Shown here piece after piece: positions 61,424-64,000 of a DNA stretch of 64,000 nucleotides. The notes beneath the pieces were generated by a model. The model saw only the letters and a list, made by a program, of their open reading frames with translations. It did not search any database and was not told the origin of the DNA. Every line of letters begins with the position of its first letter. Position 1 is the first letter of the stretch. The stretch is from an uncultured Flavobacteriales bacterium (lineage in GTDB: Bacteria > Bacteroidota > Bacteroidia > Flavobacteriales_D > Parvicellaceae), in contig CALSMU010000011.1 in assembly GCA_943787535.1 (NCBI GenBank), positions 248,001 through 312,000 on the forward strand. Direction: 5' to 3'. Both the position numbers and the translations under genes were made by a program.

Positions 61424-61638
61424 TGACAGAATTACAACCCAATAATCCACTTCACGGAATTACCTTAAAAGAGATGTTAAATTTCTTAGTAGAAAAATAT
61501 GGTTGGGAAGGGCTCAATGAAGAGATAAAAATAAACTGTTTTTATTCTAACCCGTCAATCAACTCTAGTTTGAAATTTCTTAGAAAAACACAATGGGCAA
61601 GGGATAAGGTAGAGAAGCTATACTTAGATTCTATTTAA
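61423..61638 (+). CDS. VF530 family DNA-binding protein
   Basis: Small protein of 71 residues of the VF530/DUF2132 family, which folds as a helical, nucleic-acid-binding unit. [21 protein letters not shown] at the start and [20 protein letters not shown] at the end match the family throughout. Its ATG overlaps the stop of the DEAD-box helicase gene by one base, suggesting a shared nucleic-acid role (inference). Confidence 0.9.
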   Translation: MTELQPNNPLHGITLKEMLNFLVEKYGWEGLNEEIKINCFYSNPSINSSLKFLRKTQWARDKVEKLYLDSI

Positions 61639-61740
61639 TTTATATTCTGATTCCATCAGTTTTAGGGTTTAGTGTATTACAAAATGACTAGAGTCAGAAT
61701 AATTGTTCCTTTTTGAAATATATATTTTAGATGCATTGGT

Positions 61741-61748
61741 TACATTTG
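61741..61748 (+). promoter_or_regulatory. Candidate -7 box (TACATTTG) directly upstream of the MOSC gene
   Basis: Exact TAnnTTTG ending 4 bp before the ATG; the nearest TTTG (61712-61715) is 25 bp upstream, slightly long spacing. Confidence 0.4.
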
Positions 61749-61752
61749 TTTT

Positions 61753-62220
61753 ATGGGAAATGTAATTGGTATATCGACTAGAATTAAATCAAGAGCCCCA
61801 ATGGAGTTATTTACTTCAGCTAAGGTGTCATTTAAACACGGTGTGGGAAATGACTTCAGAGGATTGAAGAGAAATGGCAGGCAAATAACAATAATGTCTA
61901 TAGAAGGATGGCAAGCTGCAATGAAGGAGCTTGGTGAAGACTTAAATTGGACGACTAGAAGAGCAAATATACTAGTTAAAGGAATAGACTTAGAAAACAC
62001 TGCTGGAAAGGTTTTAAAAGTTGGTAGCTTTTTAGTGGAAGTTACTGGGGAATTAATTCCCTGTCATAGAATGGATGAGCAATTAACGGGCTTGCAAAAA
62101 GCTTTGACTCCAAATTGGAGAGGCGGGGTGACTTGCAAACTTTTGCGTGAAGGTATCGTGGTCGAAAATGACAGAGTAACCTTTATGGATAAGGCTTTAC
62201 TCGCCTCCGAAAGTTTTTAG
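61753..62220 (+). CDS. MOSC domain protein
   Basis: Cytoplasmic protein of 155 residues, single MOSC domain (molybdenum cofactor sulfurase C-terminal). GVGNDFRGLKRNGRQITIMS near residue 35, RRANILVKGIDL near 73 and the conserved Cys in ELIPCHRMDEQ near 115. Single-domain MOSC proteins such as YiiM act on N-hydroxylated bases or carry sulfur via the molybdenum cofactor; here the substrate is unknown. Single-gene unit with the box at 61741. Confidence 0.88.
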   Translation: MGNVIGISTRIKSRAPMELFTSAKVSFKHGVGNDFRGLKRNGRQITIMSIEGWQAAMKELGEDLNWTTRRANILVKGIDLENTAGKVLKVGSFLVEVTGELIPCHRMDEQLTGLQKALTPNWRGGVTCKLLREGIVVENDRVTFMDKALLASESF

Positions 62221-62302
62221 AAATTATTTGAAACATCGCCATAGCAGTAACTTCGCATTGTTTCTAAACTAATTTTAGTTGCAAGTTTTGCTTTAAATAG
62301 GG

Positions 62303-63670
62303 TTACCTATTCTCTAACTCCTTAATAGTTTTAATAAACTTATTTGAAATTGACTCATTATCAAAATGTTGACCAGCTGTAACCACTTCTTTTCCGTTTA
62401 TAATTGTTGCCTGCTGCATTGAAGCATCAGAAGAATAAAGAATTGTGGAGGCCATGTTGTCAATGGAAGATGATCCAATTAACGGAGACTTGTCGTCATA
62501 GATAATGGCATTTAAGGGTTTTCCAACTTCAAAGAATTGTTCTTCAAAATTATTCATAGCTTTTCTGCCAGCTGTTGATGCCATTTCAAAAGCAAATAAG
62601 GCACTGTCGCCCTGTTCAGGAGAATTGAAAGTATTTCTTTTGTGAGAGACTAATCGTTGTCCATAATCAAGTAAGCGAAGCTCTTCTAACGGATTTAGAC
62701 CAATATGACTATCGGTTCCGATACTCCATTTACCCCCAAGTTCTTGGTATTTGCGTAAAGGGAAAATACCATCACCTAAATTCCCTTCGGTAGTTGGGCA
62801 AAGAACAACGTTGGCACCAGATTGTGCAATAGTTGCAGTTTCATGCTCGGTAAGATGGGTAGCATGCACCAGATGAAAACGTTCCGATAATGCAACATTT
62901 TCATCTAACCATTCAACGGGTCGTTTGCCTAAATATTCAACAGAGTCTTCAATTTCTTTTAACTGTTCTGAAATATGAATATGAAACGGAAGATTTTGAG
63001 GTCCAAATTGTGCAATTTCAGAAATGTGTTCCGGTTCAACCCCCCTCATTGAGTGTATACCAATAGCTATATTTGCTCCATTATAATGTTTACAGACTGC
63101 CTGACTTGCATCTAAAAGTTTCATATAATCATCAATTGATGAAGAAATGAACCTTTTTTGTCGTTCATTTGGCGCAATGCCAAAACCACCTTTTTGATAA
63201 AAAATTGGAACAAGAGTAATGTTTAAACCTACTGTTTCTGCTGCAGCAACCAATCGGCTGCCCATCTCAGCTAGGTTATCGTAAGGTCTTCCATTTTTAT
63301 CGTGATGAACATAATGAAATTCAGCAACACTAGTGTATCCGTGACGCACCATCTCAGCATAGAGCATTGTAGCAATATTTTCCAGCTGATCTGGAGATAT
63401 ATTTAAAGCCAGTCTATACATTGCTTCTCTCCAACTCCAAAAATCATCATTTGTGGCATCGGCGTCATGTTTCTCCGCTAAACCAGCCATAGCATATTGA
63501 AAAGCATGTGAATGAGCATTTTGAAATCCAGGTAAAGCGTATCCAGCATCTACTTCATTCGCGTTAACTTGGTCAATGTCGACAATGATACCATCTCTAT
63601 CAATAGTTACGGCCATGTTTTCTAGCCAGCCTTCGTTTTGCAATATTCCTTTAAACGCGTAATGTTTCAT
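62303..63670 (-). CDS. hutF: Formimidoylglutamate deiminase HutF
   Basis: Zinc amidohydrolase converting N-formimino-L-glutamate to N-formylglutamate in the five-step histidine degradation route. 455 residues; metal site GFQNAHSHAFQYAMAGLAE near residue 50, DDFWSWREAMYR near 73, HVSEQ-like HIHISEQ near 230, VHATHLT near 270, and TDSHIG near 315. The gene begins 9 bp after hutG, consistent with hutG-hutF as the last two steps. Confidence 0.93.
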   Translation of the reverse strand: MKHYAFKGILQNEGWLENMAVTIDRDGIIVDIDQVNANEVDAGYALPGFQNAHSHAFQYAMAGLAEKHDADATNDDFWSWREAMYRLALNISPDQLENIATMLYAEMVRHGYTSVAEFHYVHHDKNGRPYDNLAEMGSRLVAAAETVGLNITLVPIFYQKGGFGIAPNERQKRFISSSIDDYMKLLDASQAVCKHYNGANIAIGIHSMRGVEPEHISEIAQFGPQNLPFHIHISEQLKEIEDSVEYLGKRPVEWLDENVALSERFHLVHATHLTEHETATIAQSGANVVLCPTTEGNLGDGIFPLRKYQELGGKWSIGTDSHIGLNPLEELRLLDYGQRLVSHKRNTFNSPEQGDSALFAFEMASTAGRKAMNNFEEQFFEVGKPLNAIIYDDKSPLIGSSSIDNMASTILYSSDASMQQATIINGKEVVTAGQHFDNESISNKFIKTIKELENR

Positions 63671-63679
63671 TTCTTAAAG

Positions 63680-64000
63680 CTATAGTTGATTTAATGAGCT
63701 AATGAGGTTTTTGAAAATTGGAATAAGTACCTTTCTAATGTTGTTTGCTCTTTCCTCGGAGAAAGTTAATTCATCATCTTCCATGTATAGTTTCTTAACC
63801 ATTTCTAATTGCAGTGCATGAATTCCATTTTCAGGTTTTCCAAAATGACGTGTAATATTTCCTCCTTTAAAAGGGGTGTTGTGCGTAACTTCGTGCCCAG
63901 CTTTCTTTAGGCCACTCAATGCGACATTAATCAAATTACGATGAGCAGTTTTCTCATCATTATTCCCTAAAATTAAATCCGGAAAATCATCTTTACGAAT
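63680..64000 (-). CDS. hutG: N-formylglutamate amidohydrolase HutG, partial
   Basis: Enzyme hydrolysing N-formyl-L-glutamate to glutamate and formate, last step after HutF. Only the C-terminal 106 residues lie in the window; the frame is open to base 64000 with no start. NTPFKGGNITRHFGKPENGIHALQ is the hallmark of the HutG2/FGase family, followed by LEMVKKLYMED. Upstream hut genes, if present, lie beyond the window. Confidence 0.9.
   Translation of the reverse strand: MRKDDFPDLILGNNDEKTAHRNLINVALSGLKKAGHEVTHNTPFKGGNITRHFGKPENGIHALQLEMVKKLYMEDDELTFSEERANNIRKVLIPIFKNLISSLNQL

Overview
The window looks like chromosomal core DNA from a low-GC member of the Bacteroidota, most likely in or near the Flavobacteriales. 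The evidence is a ccsBA-type fused cytochrome c synthetase, several TPR/PD40/OmpA proteins with the PorE-like domain order known from type IX secretion bacteria, stand-alone MnmD, MenA, class IV aminotransferase next to YqgE, and Bacteroidota promoters (TTG, about 20 bp, TAnnTTTG) in front of many genes. I see no rRNA, tRNA, phage, IS element or CRISPR array. Species cannot be assigned from the sequence alone.

Layout. 1-8.7 kb: 3' part of ccsBA, a recQ operon with a TPR-like lipid/periplasmic candidate, ilvE, a secreted CarboxypepD_reg-like protein and menA. 8.9-13 kb: an orphan oligopeptide-type binding lipoprotein, a small barrel-like secreted protein, a 376-bp gene-poor stretch with a decayed reading frame, and dnaA. 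13-15 kb: a 5'-nucleotidase split into two overlapping genes, C-terminal domain first. 14.9-21.3 kb: operon of a YbgC-like thioesterase, two tandem PorE-like OmpA proteins and recN. 21.3-28.4 kb: DUF1853 protein, FucP/GlcP-type sugar transporter, TrmH, HU, secreted cupin, fmt, serine beta-lactamase-like hydrolase, folP. 28.4-31.1 kb: phosphotransferase-like protein, DUF1599 protein, MauE/thioredoxin-like protein. 31.2-47.1 kb: a long co-directional block of an over-sized ABC permease, tpiA, prmA, a 1473-aa secreted protein of unknown function, plsY, a 2339-aa TPR/PD40/coiled-coil/SPOR protein and mnmD. 47-51.5 kb: PmtA-like methyltransferase, a fourth TPR-PD40 protein, rhomboid protease, class IV aminotransferase, YqgE. 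51.5-55 kb: trkA-trkH-miaE. 55-57.1 kb: three genes I do not recognise, around a cluster of TTAAGT hexamers. 57.2-64 kb: phosphoglucomutase/phosphomannomutase, Pif1-like helicase, DEAD-box helicase with VF530-family partner, MOSC protein, and the last two steps of a five-step histidine degradation route (hutG, hutF).

How the genes work together. Housekeeping pieces (replication initiation, recombination repair, translation initiation, folate, phospholipid and menaquinone synthesis, tRNA/rRNA modification, K+ uptake) are interleaved with cell-envelope genes. The most distinctive theme is four related envelope proteins sharing a signal peptide, N-terminal TPR region and PD40 propeller but ending in OmpA, OmpA, SPOR repeats or nothing, which suggests a family of periplasmic peptidoglycan-anchored scaffolds. 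The least explained part is 55.1-57.1 kb, where a regulator-like protein of unknown family faces two small basic proteins across a motif-rich gap.
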